Positions 35,761 through 45,208 of a stretch of 64,000 nucleotides of DNA are shown piece after piece. This DNA comes from G020351775 sp039588335 (GTDB taxonomy: Bacteria > Gemmatimonadota > Gemmatimonadetes > Gemmatimonadales > GWC2-71-9), in the NCBI GenBank assembly GCA_039588335.1, contig JBDGZZ010000022.1, forward strand, positions 4,922-68,921, given 5' to 3'. The notes beneath the pieces are model-generated. The model saw only the letters and a list, made by a program, of their open reading frames with translations, made no database searches and was not told where the DNA came from. Position 1 is the first letter of the stretch. The number at the start of each line of letters is the position of its first letter. Made by a program: the position numbers and the translations under genes.

Positions 35761-38700
35761 AACGCAACAAAGCTAGTGAAGCATCAGCTAAGGCCAAGTA
35801 CCCCGGGATCGTTACCGCGGTTGACGGGAGTACGGCAGTCGTCGAGGTGGAAACTGCGGCCAGCGAAGCGGCCGGTGCATATCCGATCACGCCGTCCACG
35901 CAGATGGGTGAGGGGTGGGCTGCCGCGTTGGCGGCGGGCAGGAAGAACGTAAATGGCCGCAAGCTGATCTTCTTCGAGCCCGAAGGAGAACATGCGGCAG
36001 CGGCGGTGACCGCCGGTATGTCGATGACCGGTCTGCGGGCAACGAATTTCTCCAGCGGTCAGGGCATCGCATACATGCACGAATCGCTGTACCCGGCGGT
36101 GGGTAAGCGGCTGACCTATGTGCTGAACGTCGCAGCTCGCGCGATGACAAAGCACGCCTTGAACGTGCATGCCGGGCACGACGACTACCACGCGGTCGAT
36201 GATACGGGTTTCTTCCAGCTCTTCGCCAAGAACCCTCAGGAGATAGCCGACCTCACGCTGATCGCGCACCGGACGGCCGAGCTGTCGCTGAATCCGGGGC
36301 TGTGTGCCCAAGACGGGTTCCTCACCAGTCATGTGATCGAGTCGGTGAGGCTGCCTGAGCGCGAGATGATCAAGGAGTATCTCGGCGATCCGTCAGACAT
36401 CATCGAATCGCCCACGCCGGCGCAACGTCTCGTCTTCGGTGAGAAGCGCCGCCGGATTCCGGAGATGTTCGACCTAGACTACCCGGCGATGATCGGTGTC
36501 GTTCAAAACCAGGATTCCTACAATCAGGGCGTCGCTGCCCAGCGTCCGTTCTACTTCGATCACGTAGTGGCTCTTGCCGATCAGGCGATGGCCGAGTTCG
36601 AGGCGCTGACCGGCCGGCGCTATGCTCGCGTAATGTGCTACCGCATGGATGATGCGGAATACGTGATCGCGGGACAGGGATCGCTGGTGTCAAATGCCGA
36701 GGTTGTTTGTGACTATCTGCGCGAGAGTAGGGGTCTCAAGGTCGGGGTCCTGAATGTCACCATGTTCCGTCCGTTCCCTTCAGACCTGATGTCTGAGACG
36801 TTGCGGGGCAAGAAATCCATCACGGTACTCGAACGAACAGATCAGCCATTGGCTGTAGATGCCCCACTATTGCGAGAGATGCGGGCGGCCATGGGCAAAG
36901 CTCTGGAGAACTCGCGGGCAGGTGCTGGTGAAGTCCCGCATTCGGGCGTTGTGTCGTGCGGTGCAGATGAGATCCCGGAGTTCTTCTCTGGTTGCTTCGG
37001 ACTCGGCAGCCGGGACATTCAGCCCGGTCAACTCGTGGCCGCAGTTGAGAACATGTTGGAGGATGGAAAGAGACGACGTCAGTTCTATCTGGGGATCGAT
37101 TTCGTGCGTGCGGGGACCCAGTTGCCCAAGCTTCAAATCTGGCAGGAACAACTGCTCGAGGGCTATCCCGACATTGCGGATCTGGCGCTGGCGTCGAAGG
37201 AGGATCTCAACCTACTGCCCGAGGATGCTATCTCCATCCGTATCCACTCAGTGGGTGGATGGGGAGCCATCACCATGGGGAAGAACCTGGCAATGACGGC
37301 GGCCGACCTTTTCGGCCTCAACATCCAGGCGAATCCCAAGTATGGGTCCGAGAAGAAGGGGCAACCGACCACGTTCTACGCGACGCTGGCAGAAGAGGTG
37401 CTGCGGCTGAATTGTGAGTTGAAGCATGTCAACGTTGTCCTCGCTCCTGACCCCAATGTGTTCAAGCACTCGAATCCGCTGGCAGGGATTGCGGACAACG
37501 GTGTCTTCATCATCCAGAGCGATTTCGACGCAGAGACTTTCTGGAACAGCCTGCCGGGGACGGCGCAACGCGCGCTGAAGTCGAAGGGCGTGAAGGTCTA
37601 CCTGCTAGACGCGTTCGCGATCGCTTCGGCCGAGGCATCGGATCCGGCACTGCGGTATAGGATGCAGGGTGCGGCATTCATGGGTGCGTTCTTCCACGTT
37701 TCACCTCTAGTCGATCGGTATAAGCTGGAAGAGGAGAAGCTATTTGACGGCATTCGCGCGCAGCTGAAGAAGAAGTTCGGGCACCTGGGCGAACGTGTGG
37801 TTGAGGACAACGTCCGGGTCATTCGGAGGGGCTTCGATGAGATCAGGGAACTGGACATCGAGCACCTGAGTACAGAGAAGTCAGAAGCTGGTTCAGTGCC
37901 GCAGATGCCGGACGTTCTGGACGGTGCGGGCTGGCAGGACGGAATTGGCAACCCCGGAAGATTCTGGGAGCAGGTCTGCCATCTCTACAAGACGGGAGAT
38001 GATGGCATTGCTGATCCGTTCGCGGCGATCAGCGCGATTCCGGCAGCAACGAGTACCATCCGCGATATGACGGATGTTCGCTTTGAGATCCCGGACTTCG
38101 TGGCGGAGAAGTGTACCGGTTGCGGCCAATGTTGGGTGCAATGTCCGGATACTGCGATTCCGGGATTGGTGACCGAAGTCGACCAGGTCATCTACGCGGC
38201 CATAAATACGGTGTCCAACGGTAAGTCGTACGACCGATTGCGACAGGTGGTACCGCATATCGCTCGCGAATCGCGGCGCATAATGAAGGGCGTCGCAGTC
38301 AAATCGTTTGCCGATATCATGTCGAGCGCTTATGAGAGTGTGGCGGAAAAGCTGAAGCTCGATCCGGAGCGGCGTTCGGCACTCGACGGCGAATTCGGTT
38401 CAGTCTATTCAGCCTTGGCCGACTTCCCGCTTGCGAAAACAGCCCCATTCTTCGATGTCCCCGAGGATCAGGAGAAGGGAACCGGAGCGCTCCTCTCAAT
38501 CACGGTCAATCCGGAGACGTGCAAGGGGTGCAATATCTGTGTAGACGTGTGCCCTGACGAAGCACTCGTGACGATCAAACAAGATGAAGAGGCAGTTGAC
38601 AAGCTGCGGCGGAATTGGGCGTTGTGGCAAAACCTGCCGGAAACGGACGATCGGTACATCAACATCTCTAACATGGACGAAGGCATCGGGGTTCTCTCGT

Positions 38701-40796
38701 CCCTGTTGCTCAAGAAGCACAATTACAGGTCTATGATGGGTGGTGACGGGTCATGCATGGGCTGCGGTGAGAAGACGGTCATTCACCTGGTCTTGTCAGC
38801 AGTCAACGCGCTCATGATTCCACGAGTGCAGAAATATGTAGACAAGTTGGACGACCTCATATCACGACTCGATGCCAAGGCTCGGGACATACTCGTATCT
38901 GAGGCAGATCTGGATAAGGTCGGGTCAAGTGAGGGTGAGGTGGAGATCCCCCTCGAGAAATCGAAGCAGGGACAGGTCGAGCACTTGAACAGTGTCATGC
39001 ACGATCTGAAGGATCTCCGCTGGCGATATGCGGAGGGACCAAGCGGGAAAGGTAGGTCGACCTTGGGCATGACGAACGCCACGGGTTGCTCATCCGTGTG
39101 GGGGAGTACCTATCCATATAACCCGTACCCATTCCCATGGACCAACCATCTGTTCCAGGATGCGCCTTCCATTGCGATCGGAATCTTCGAAGGCCACATG
39201 CGGAAGATGGCAGATGGTTTCATTGCCGTCCGTCGCGCTGAGCTGGAGTTGAGCGGAGAGTATGAGGCCGAGACACACGAGCCTTTCTTCTCTGAGTTTG
39301 ACTGGCGCCAGTTCGATGACGCCGAGTTCGCCATGTGTCCGCCGATCTTTGCCGTGGGCGGCGACGGCGCGATGCTCGACATCGGTTTCCAGAACCTGTC
39401 GCGACTGCTGGCATCTGGGAAACCGATTCGGGTTATCGTACTGGACACACAAGTCTACTCGAATACGGGAGGACAGGCCTGCACCAGCGGATTCCTGGGT
39501 CAGGTGTCCGACATGGCGGCCTACGGTGCCGGGCAGCATGGGAAGGAGGAGATGCGCAAGGAACTTTCTCTGATCGCCATGGCACATGGGCGAGTCTTCG
39601 TACTTCAGTCAACGCAGGCGGCTGCATCACATTTGATCGAAGGTGTACTGAAGGGGCTCCAATCCAAGTGTCCTGCCGTGTTCGGGCTGCATTGCCCTTG
39701 TCCTCCAGAGCATGGACTGGGCGACGACCAGGCCACCAGGGCATCACGTCTCGCCATGGAGAGTCGAGCCTACCCGGTTCTGATGTACGATCCGTTCGGT
39801 GGGGACTATATCAGCGAACAGCTGACTCTGGACGGGAACCCCTCGGTAGACGAGACATGGCCTACCTATGAGGTCAGCTACCTCGACGACGGTGGTGAAG
39901 AGAAACGACTCGAGTTGCCGGTTACGATTGCCGACTGGGCTGCCACGGAGACGCGGTTCCAGAAACACTTCAAGACGATCAAGGGCGATGTAGATGAAGA
40001 CGGCCTGGTGCCGTTTCACGAGTACATGGTACTACCGAGCGACGAACGTGAGGAAAAGACTCCCATCATCTATCAGATTGATGACGAGAAAAAGCTCACA
40101 CGTCTCTTTGTGTCCGGCGAGATGGTCGAGCTGGCCGAGGATCGGCTGCGAGTCTGGTCGCAACTCAAACAAATGGCTGGACTCGAGTTGGCACCCGACG
40201 TGAGGGACGGTGTCGAGTATGAACTGGAGGCGGAGTTCAACAAGAAGGCAGAAGCTCTGCAAACAGAGTACACAGCGCAGTTGGCGCAGTTGAAGGCGCG
40301 GTATCCAGCCCTGGTGGCTCGCAAGCTGGCCGAAGGGCTCGTGCGGGCAGGAAACGGTGGGCGGACAGTCGAGGACTTGCTGGCTCAGGTTCAGGAAATG
40401 CCGCTTGCTCCCGTCACGGCCGAGATGGCTGGTGACGGCGACCTTGCGGCGGCTCCGGCGGCTGCAACGGCGCCGGGAACAGTAGCGGCGGCTACAGCCG
40501 TGGCTGAGGCACCTGCGGCCGTAGAGGAGGAGGAAGAGGAGGGGCTGGTGATGGAGCCGTACATCGATTCGGCTCGATGCACCACGTGCGATGAATGCAC
40601 GAACCTCAACAATAAGATGTACGCATACAACGAGAAGAAACAGGCATATATAAAGGATCCCAGGGCAGGAACTTTCAAGCAACTTGTGCAGGGTGCCGAG
40701 AAGTGTCCCGTTCGCATCATACATCCGGGAACACCTCTCAACCCGAGGGAGAAAGATCTGGAGAAGTGGGTCAAGCGGGCCGAGCCCTTCAACTGA
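35757..40796 (+). CDS. Giant single-chain pyruvate:ferredoxin oxidoreductase (NifJ-type) with extra C-terminal modules
   Basis: A protein of 1679 residues, about 500 longer than usual NifJ (near 1170-1200). In order: alpha domain (AYPITPSTQMGEGW near residue 41, FSSGQGIAYMHESLYP), transketolase-C-like region, and gamma domain (VGGWGAITMGKNLA near 497). A ferredoxin domain has clusters CTGCGQCWVQCPD near 784 and CKGCNICVDVCPDE near 922, separated by an unusual helical insert of about 110 residues. The beta/TPP domain has GSCMGCGEKT near 998, GGDGAMLDIG near 1201 and VYSNTGGQA, with a charged helical insert around 1020-1090. A helical region, an Ala/Pro/Glu linker (about 1563-1600) and a last ferredoxin-like domain (CTTCDECTN near 1607, CPVRIIHPG) follow. 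It converts pyruvate (or a related 2-oxoacid) and CoA to acyl-CoA, CO2 and reduced ferredoxin. Overlap with rnfB and 7 bases to rnfC suggest direct coupling to Rnf. Confidence 0.88.
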   Translation: MKRNKASEASAKAKYPGIVTAVDGSTAVVEVETAASEAAGAYPITPSTQMGEGWAAALAAGRKNVNGRKLIFFEPEGEHAAAAVTAGMSMTGLRATNFSSGQGIAYMHESLYPAVGKRLTYVLNVAARAMTKHALNVHAGHDDYHAVDDTGFFQLFAKNPQEIADLTLIAHRTAELSLNPGLCAQDGFLTSHVIESVRLPEREMIKEYLGDPSDIIESPTPAQRLVFGEKRRRIPEMFDLDYPAMIGVVQNQDSYNQGVAAQRPFYFDHVVALADQAMAEFEALTGRRYARVMCYRMDDAEYVIAGQGSLVSNAEVVCDYLRESRGLKVGVLNVTMFRPFPSDLMSETLRGKKSITVLERTDQPLAVDAPLLREMRAAMGKALENSRAGAGEVPHSGVVSCGADEIPEFFSGCFGLGSRDIQPGQLVAAVENMLEDGKRRRQFYLGIDFVRAGTQLPKLQIWQEQLLEGYPDIADLALASKEDLNLLPEDAISIRIHSVGGWGAITMGKNLAMTAADLFGLNIQANPKYGSEKKGQPTTFYATLAEEVLRLNCELKHVNVVLAPDPNVFKHSNPLAGIADNGVFIIQSDFDAETFWNSLPGTAQRALKSKGVKVYLLDAFAIASAEASDPALRYRMQGAAFMGAFFHVSPLVDRYKLEEEKLFDGIRAQLKKKFGHLGERVVEDNVRVIRRGFDEIRELDIEHLSTEKSEAGSVPQMPDVLDGAGWQDGIGNPGRFWEQVCHLYKTGDDGIADPFAAISAIPAATSTIRDMTDVRFEIPDFVAEKCTGCGQCWVQCPDTAIPGLVTEVDQVIYAAINTVSNGKSYDRLRQVVPHIARESRRIMKGVAVKSFADIMSSAYESVAEKLKLDPERRSALDGEFGSVYSALADFPLAKTAPFFDVPEDQEKGTGALLSITVNPETCKGCNICVDVCPDEALVTIKQDEEAVDKLRRNWALWQNLPETDDRYINISNMDEGIGVLSSLLLKKHNYRSMMGGDGSCMGCGEKTVIHLVLSAVNALMIPRVQKYVDKLDDLISRLDAKARDILVSEADLDKVGSSEGEVEIPLEKSKQGQVEHLNSVMHDLKDLRWRYAEGPSGKGRSTLGMTNATGCSSVWGSTYPYNPYPFPWTNHLFQDAPSIAIGIFEGHMRKMADGFIAVRRAELELSGEYEAETHEPFFSEFDWRQFDDAEFAMCPPIFAVGGDGAMLDIGFQNLSRLLASGKPIRVIVLDTQVYSNTGGQACTSGFLGQVSDMAAYGAGQHGKEEMRKELSLIAMAHGRVFVLQSTQAAASHLIEGVLKGLQSKCPAVFGLHCPCPPEHGLGDDQATRASRLAMESRAYPVLMYDPFGGDYISEQLTLDGNPSVDETWPTYEVSYLDDGGEEKRLELPVTIADWAATETRFQKHFKTIKGDVDEDGLVPFHEYMVLPSDEREEKTPIIYQIDDEKKLTRLFVSGEMVELAEDRLRVWSQLKQMAGLELAPDVRDGVEYELEAEFNKKAEALQTEYTAQLAQLKARYPALVARKLAEGLVRAGNGGRTVEDLLAQVQEMPLAPVTAEMAGDGDLAAAPAAATAPGTVAAATAVAEAPAAVEEEEEEGLVMEPYIDSARCTTCDECTNLNNKMYAYNEKKQAYIKDPRAGTFKQLVQGAEKCPVRIIHPGTPLNPREKDLEKWVKRAEPFN

Positions 40797-40803
40797 TCTT
40801 CCA

Positions 40804-42126
40804 ATGTTCCACAAGTTCACGTTCCGGCACGGGGTCCACCCGCCCGAGCTCAAGCAGCTGACCGAGTCGCTTCGGATCCGGCGCATGCCGTTTCCGGACG
40901 AAGTGGTGCTACCGCTCAGTCAGCACACTGGGAAACCGGCTACGGTAATGGTGCGTCCGGGAGACCGGGTCGAACGCGGCGACAAGATAGCTGATGCCGA
41001 CGGGTTCATCTCCGCTCCGGTCCACGCGTCCGCCGCAGGGACAGTGGAAGACATCGGTCTGTGGCCACACCCGCTGGGGTCATACTCGCCGGCGGTCCGA
41101 ATAACAGTGGACCGCTATTCGGCACAAGCTGCGAGGCCCCGAGTAGTACCGGAGTGGGAGGGCCTCACTCCCGACGGGATTCGCCAGGCCGTGAAGGACG
41201 GTGGGCTGGTGGGATTGGGAGGCGCCGCGTTCCCCACCCATGTGAAACTGAGTCCCCCCAAAGACAAGCAACTCGACACCCTCATCATAAATGGCTGCGA
41301 GTGCGAGCCCTATCTGACGACTGACCATCGTACCATGGTGGAGTATCCCGAGCGCGTGCATCTGGGGATTCGCATAATGATGCAATGTCTGGGTGTGGGC
41401 CGCACGATGATCGGTATCGAAAAGAACAAGCCGGATGCTATCGACGCAATTCGGGATACGCTTCCTGCCGACCTGGATGTGACGGTACATCCATTGACGG
41501 TGAAATATCCCCAGGGTGCGGAGAAGATGCTCATCGAGGCTTTGGCGGAGAGGGAGGTGCCTTCTGGAAAGCTGCCGCTAGACGCCGGTGTGGTGGTACA
41601 GAACGTTGCATCGGTTGCCACTATAGCGGAAATCTTTGAAACCGGGCTGCCACTGATCGAGCGTATCGTCACAGTCACCGGTCACGGCATCAAGGACCCG
41701 TCCAACCTGATCGTTCCGGTCGGTACCAAATTGGCTGATCTGCTCGATACGTGTGGCGGCCTCACGGACGACGCTTTCGAGATCGTGTTTGGCGGTCCCA
41801 TGATGGGTGCTGCGCAGGCCAACCTCGACGTGCCGATTCTCAAGGGCACTACTGGAGTAGTGGTCCTCACGGAATCGCAATGCAGGGCCAAGGAGTCTCA
41901 TCCGTGCATCAGGTGTGGGCACTGTCTGGATGCCTGTCCCGTCTTCTTGAACCCACAGTTGTTGGGGAGTTTGGCGCGAGCAGAGCGGTGGGAAGAGATG
42001 GAAGGCAACCACCTTCTCGACTGCATGTTGTGTGGCTGCTGTTCCTATGCGTGTCCCTCCAATATTCCGCTGAGCCAGATGTTTGCACTGGGCAAGGCTG
42101 CTCTACGAAAGAGCAAGGCGGCGTGA
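40804..42126 (+). CDS. rnfC: Rnf complex subunit C
   Basis: A 440-residue peripheral subunit that carries NADH/FMN and two [4Fe-4S] clusters. It starts FRHGVHPPELKQLT, as in all RnfC. It has the Rossmann-like FMN/NADH domain (GGLVGLGGAAFPTHVKL, INGCECEPYLTTDHRTM), an SLBB domain, and two ferredoxin motifs (CIRCGHCLDACP and CMLCGCCSYACPS). The ATG at 40804 directly follows the POR stop; earlier in-frame starts would lie inside that gene. The last bases overlap rnfD. Confidence 0.94.
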   Translation: MFHKFTFRHGVHPPELKQLTESLRIRRMPFPDEVVLPLSQHTGKPATVMVRPGDRVERGDKIADADGFISAPVHASAAGTVEDIGLWPHPLGSYSPAVRITVDRYSAQAARPRVVPEWEGLTPDGIRQAVKDGGLVGLGGAAFPTHVKLSPPKDKQLDTLIINGCECEPYLTTDHRTMVEYPERVHLGIRIMMQCLGVGRTMIGIEKNKPDAIDAIRDTLPADLDVTVHPLTVKYPQGAEKMLIEALAEREVPSGKLPLDAGVVVQNVASVATIAEIFETGLPLIERIVTVTGHGIKDPSNLIVPVGTKLADLLDTCGGLTDDAFEIVFGGPMMGAAQANLDVPILKGTTGVVVLTESQCRAKESHPCIRCGHCLDACPVFLNPQLLGSLARAERWEEMEGNHLLDCMLCGCCSYACPSNIPLSQMFALGKAALRKSKAA

Positions 42127-43127
42127 CGACACCTTCCTTTCTGATAACTGCCTCTCCACACCTGGGATCACGCGATACCACGCCGACTATCATGTGGTCG
42201 GTAGTCCTCAGTTTAGTTCCGGTCGTGGCGGTATCGATCTTCTACTTCGGACCCTCTGCTGTCCTTGTGATTTCAGCTGCAACCGCCGGGGCAGTCATCA
42301 CGGAGTATGCATTTGGTGCCAAGGGAACTCTGAAAGACGGATCGACTGCCATAACCGGAGTGCTGCTGGGATTGACGCTCCCCCCGGGATTGCCGATATG
42401 GATGGCCTTTCTGGGTGGGGTTTTCGGTATCGGATTCGGGAAGCTGATTTTCGGAGGCCTGGGGCAGAACATCTTCAATCCAGCACTCCTTGGGCGAGCG
42501 TTCCTGCAGGCGGCTTTTCCCGTTGCGATCACGACCTGGCCAGCGCTGGGTGGTAGCTGGTGGAGTCTGCGGGGCGACAACTTCGCACTTCCCTTGATGA
42601 GTCCCAATGTCCCGGACGCTTTGACCGGTGCAACACCGCTCGGGCTCATGAAATTCGATCAGATGACGACCGCGAGCAGCGATCTAATAATGGGGTCGGT
42701 GGGTGGTTCACTGGGGGAGACTTCCGGTGTCGTCATTCTGATTTGCGGTGCCTATCTTGCTCTGAGGAACCACCTCAATTGGCGAATCCCGGCGAGCATA
42801 TTCCTGACGGTGGCAGTTTTGGCCGGCGGAGTACACTTGCTCGATCCGGTGCGTTACCCCAACGCGATCTTCATGCTGTTTTCCGGCGGCCTGATGCTGG
42901 GAGCGGTGTACATGGCGACCGACATGGTGACTTCGCCGGTCACAAACCGCGGCTGCTGGGTGTTCGGATTCGGTATCGGGTTTCTGGTGGTGGTCATCAG
43001 ACTGTGGGGTGGGCTGCCCGAAGGAGTCATGTACGCAATCCTGCTCATGAACGCGCTGGTTCCGTTCATTAATCGGGCGACGCAACCACGAGTGTTCGGT
43101 ACTCGGCTGAAGGAGGCACGGTCTTGA
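42123..43127 (+). CDS. rnfD: Rnf complex subunit D, membrane flavoprotein
   Basis: A 334-residue integral membrane protein with about nine or ten helices. The N-terminus SFLITASPHLGSRDTT is typical of the family and is reached by a GTG start overlapping the rnfC stop (GTGA). The covalent FMN attachment threonine lies in LTGATPLGLMK. The AGAVITEYAFG and NPALLGRAFLQAAFP segments are the conserved cofactor and ion-path regions. In the complex it receives electrons from RnfG and contributes to ion translocation. Confidence 0.93.
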   Translation: MTTPSFLITASPHLGSRDTTPTIMWSVVLSLVPVVAVSIFYFGPSAVLVISAATAGAVITEYAFGAKGTLKDGSTAITGVLLGLTLPPGLPIWMAFLGGVFGIGFGKLIFGGLGQNIFNPALLGRAFLQAAFPVAITTWPALGGSWWSLRGDNFALPLMSPNVPDALTGATPLGLMKFDQMTTASSDLIMGSVGGSLGETSGVVILICGAYLALRNHLNWRIPASIFLTVAVLAGGVHLLDPVRYPNAIFMLFSGGLMLGAVYMATDMVTSPVTNRGCWVFGFGIGFLVVVIRLWGGLPEGVMYAILLMNALVPFINRATQPRVFGTRLKEARS

Positions 43128-43807
43128 CCGGCGGTAGCCAGCAGGGCCAGGCGAACGGACCAGGGGCACCTCCCATGAGACCGGAGGTTCCTCCGTGGAA
43201 GTTACTGTCCACGCTCGGCACGGCCGGGGCTGTTGCTGGCCTCTTGATCGTCTTCGTTTTCGTTGCGACTGAGCCGGCCATCAAGGCCCACAAGGCTGAG
43301 GTGTTGAGGTTGGCGATCCAGGAAGTCCTCAAAGGTCCTGACAGTTTCGACACGCTGTTTGTGGTTGAGGGGAGGCTGGAGGAGGAGCCACCAGCAGGAG
43401 TGAATCTCGAGGCACTCGAGCATGTGTACGTTGGGTACGGAGTGGATGGGAACCAGCTGGGATTTGCGATTGCCTCCGGGGAACCTGGGTTTCAGGACAT
43501 AATCCGACTGATCTTCGGTTATGACGCATTCAATCGTACCGTCCTGGGCATGAAGGTCTTGGAGAGCAAGGAGACACCGGGGCTAGGGGACAAGATTGAG
43601 AAGAATCTGGATTTCGTGCAACAATTCGAAGGTGCAGTGACGCCCCTCGAGGGAGTGAACCCGAGGCGCGCCACAGGTGACGAGCACGAAATCGACATGA
43701 TCACGGGAGCGACGATATCCTCCCGTGCGGTAGTACGCATCATCAACAACGCAATGGAGCGGCTGGGGCCGCTCATTGACGAATACAATGGCGGAGGGAG
43801 CCGATGA
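43124..43807 (+). CDS. rnfG: Rnf complex subunit G, covalent-FMN subunit
   Basis: A 227-residue protein with one N-terminal membrane helix (STLGTAGAVAGLLIVFVFVAT) and an extracytoplasmic FMN-binding domain. The covalent FMN threonine is in the MITGATISSRAV motif. A TTG at 43124 is the likely start, with AAGGAGG at 43110-43116 seven bases before it and TTGA overlapping the rnfD stop; an ATG at 43175 is an alternative. The flavin is attached by ApbE, encoded at the end of the operon. Confidence 0.92.
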   Translation: MTGGSQQGQANGPGAPPMRPEVPPWKLLSTLGTAGAVAGLLIVFVFVATEPAIKAHKAEVLRLAIQEVLKGPDSFDTLFVVEGRLEEEPPAGVNLEALEHVYVGYGVDGNQLGFAIASGEPGFQDIIRLIFGYDAFNRTVLGMKVLESKETPGLGDKIEKNLDFVQQFEGAVTPLEGVNPRRATGDEHEIDMITGATISSRAVVRIINNAMERLGPLIDEYNGGGSR

Positions 43808-44460
43808 GAGCGACGACTCCGCAGCAGGATTTCATGCGTGGCATCTGGAGAGAGAATCCAGTGCTCATTCAGATGCTCGGACTGTGTCCTGCGCTGGCGG
43901 TGACCAATACGGTGAAAAACAGCATCGCCATGGGGCTCGCCACGTTTTTCGTGCTGACGGGGTCCAGCCTCTTGGTCTCTCTATTCAAGCGGTTCATACC
44001 GCACGAGGTACGCATATCCACATATATCCTGATCATTGCGACGTTCGTGACGATCGCCGACATGACGCTCGAGGCGGTGGTCCCCGACATACACAAGGCG
44101 TTGGGTGCGTTCATTGCGCTGATCGTTGTCAACTGCATGATCCTCGGACGCCAAGAAGCCTTTGCGTCGAAGAAGCCGGTGGGCCGCGCGCTATTGGACG
44201 CCTTTGGAACGGGGATCGGTTTCATAATAGCCATGTTGATGATGGGTACCGTCAGGGAAGTGTTGGGCAACGGATCGTTCCTCGGCGTCAGCCTGTTCGG
44301 TCCCAATTTTGAACCGTGGGTGGTGTTCATACTTCCTCCAGGCGGATTCCTGACGATCGGATTCATCTTGCTGGGGTTGAGTTGGATCGAGCGCAGGAGA
44401 AAACAGAAGCCTATGGTGCGGGAATGGCCTGAAGGCGTAGCCTCGGAGAAGGCGGCATGA
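43804..44460 (+). CDS. rnfE: Rnf complex subunit E, membrane subunit
   Basis: A 218-residue, six-helix membrane protein. IWRENPVLIQMLGLCPALAVT and LIVVNCMILGRQEAFA contain the two cysteines that, with the pair in RnfA, hold the intramembrane iron-sulfur centre. ATGA overlap with rnfG on one side and rnfA on the other. Confidence 0.94.
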   Translation: MRATTPQQDFMRGIWRENPVLIQMLGLCPALAVTNTVKNSIAMGLATFFVLTGSSLLVSLFKRFIPHEVRISTYILIIATFVTIADMTLEAVVPDIHKALGAFIALIVVNCMILGRQEAFASKKPVGRALLDAFGTGIGFIIAMLMMGTVREVLGNGSFLGVSLFGPNFEPWVVFILPPGGFLTIGFILLGLSWIERRRKQKPMVREWPEGVASEKAA

Positions 44461-45038
44461 CCAGCGACCTGCTATGGATCCTGATCTCGGCGATGGTGGT
44501 AAATAACTTCACGCTCGCCTATTTCCTCGGTCTGTGCCCCTTCATGGGAGTATCTGGTCGAGTGGAGACCGCCATCAGGATGGGGGCAGCGAACATATTC
44601 GTCCTGACCATCACGGCCATCTGTGCGTGGTTTCTCAACACATATATTCTGCCATATGCGCCATACTTGCGACTGATTTCTTTCATTGTCGTCATAGCAT
44701 CCCTGGTGCAGATCGTTGAAATGACGATCAAGAAGATCAGTCCCACGCTGTTCAGACAACTTGGGATATATTTGCCTTTGATAACCACGAACTGCGCAAT
44801 CCTCGGTTTTGCTATCTTCGCAACAAACCGGGGTTACGGGTTCTTCCAAGGTCTCTCATTTGCCATCGGTGCCGGGCTTGGCCTGACGCTTGCATTGGTG
44901 CTCATGGCATCCATAAGAGAGAATAGTGAGTTGGTGGATGTACCAGAAGTTGCCAAGGGAACGGCCCTCGTGTTCATCATTGCCGGATGTCTGTCCTTGG
45001 CGTTCATGGGATTCGCCGGACTGTTGACTTCCACATGA
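44457..45038 (+). CDS. rnfA: Rnf complex subunit A, membrane subunit
   Basis: A 193-residue, six-helix paralogue of RnfE in inverted topology. ISAMVVNNFTLAYFLGLCPFMGVS and LITTNCAILGFAIF carry the paired cysteines for the intramembrane Fe-S centre. It overlaps rnfE (ATGA) and the following small gene (ATGA). Confidence 0.94.
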   Translation: MTSDLLWILISAMVVNNFTLAYFLGLCPFMGVSGRVETAIRMGAANIFVLTITAICAWFLNTYILPYAPYLRLISFIVVIASLVQIVEMTIKKISPTLFRQLGIYLPLITTNCAILGFAIFATNRGYGFFQGLSFAIGAGLGLTLALVLMASIRENSELVDVPEVAKGTALVFIIAGCLSLAFMGFAGLLTST

Positions 45039-45208
45039 TTGAAGTCCTGGCCATTCTTGGGTTTGCAGTACTGTTCGCGGTATTTGGAGCCCTCCGGGGC
45101 AGGGTGCAGGAGTCGCATCGGTGCGATGCCTGCCCGGGCCGGGAAGATCCGGGTGCCTGCGGGATCTGTCATACCTTACGCGATATTTCGGAGTCAAGCC
45201 ATGCATAA
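45035..45208 (+). CDS. Small single-helix protein with two Cys pairs, NqrM-like candidate
   Basis: A 57-residue protein overlapping the rnfA stop by four bases and apbE by eight. Residues 2-20 form one membrane helix (IEVLAILGFAVLFAVFGAL). The rest is short and hydrophilic with C30, C33, C42 and C45 (CDAC ... CGIC, followed by His46). The charge pattern (acidic before, Arg after the helix) predicts the Cys pairs in the cytoplasm. NqrM, a small Cys-bearing membrane protein needed to mature the iron centre of Na+-NQR, has the same architecture and also neighbours apbE. Rnf has an equivalent intramembrane centre, so an Rnf-specific counterpart is a reasonable inference. CGICH also matches a heme c motif, which would require the opposite topology. 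Confidence 0.7.
   Translation: MIEVLAILGFAVLFAVFGALRGRVQESHRCDACPGREDPGACGICHTLRDISESSHA

Noticed and set aside
41751..42122. Extended N-terminus for RnfD from 41751
   Set aside because: It would overlap nearly 400 bases of rnfC in another frame; the GTG at 42123 overlapping the rnfC stop gives the family-typical start.
45035..45208. Calling the 57-residue protein a mono-heme cytochrome c because of CGICH
   Set aside because: The charge pattern around the helix predicts a cytoplasmic C-terminus, and there are two Cys pairs, which favour metal binding over heme c attachment. Kept only as an alternative.
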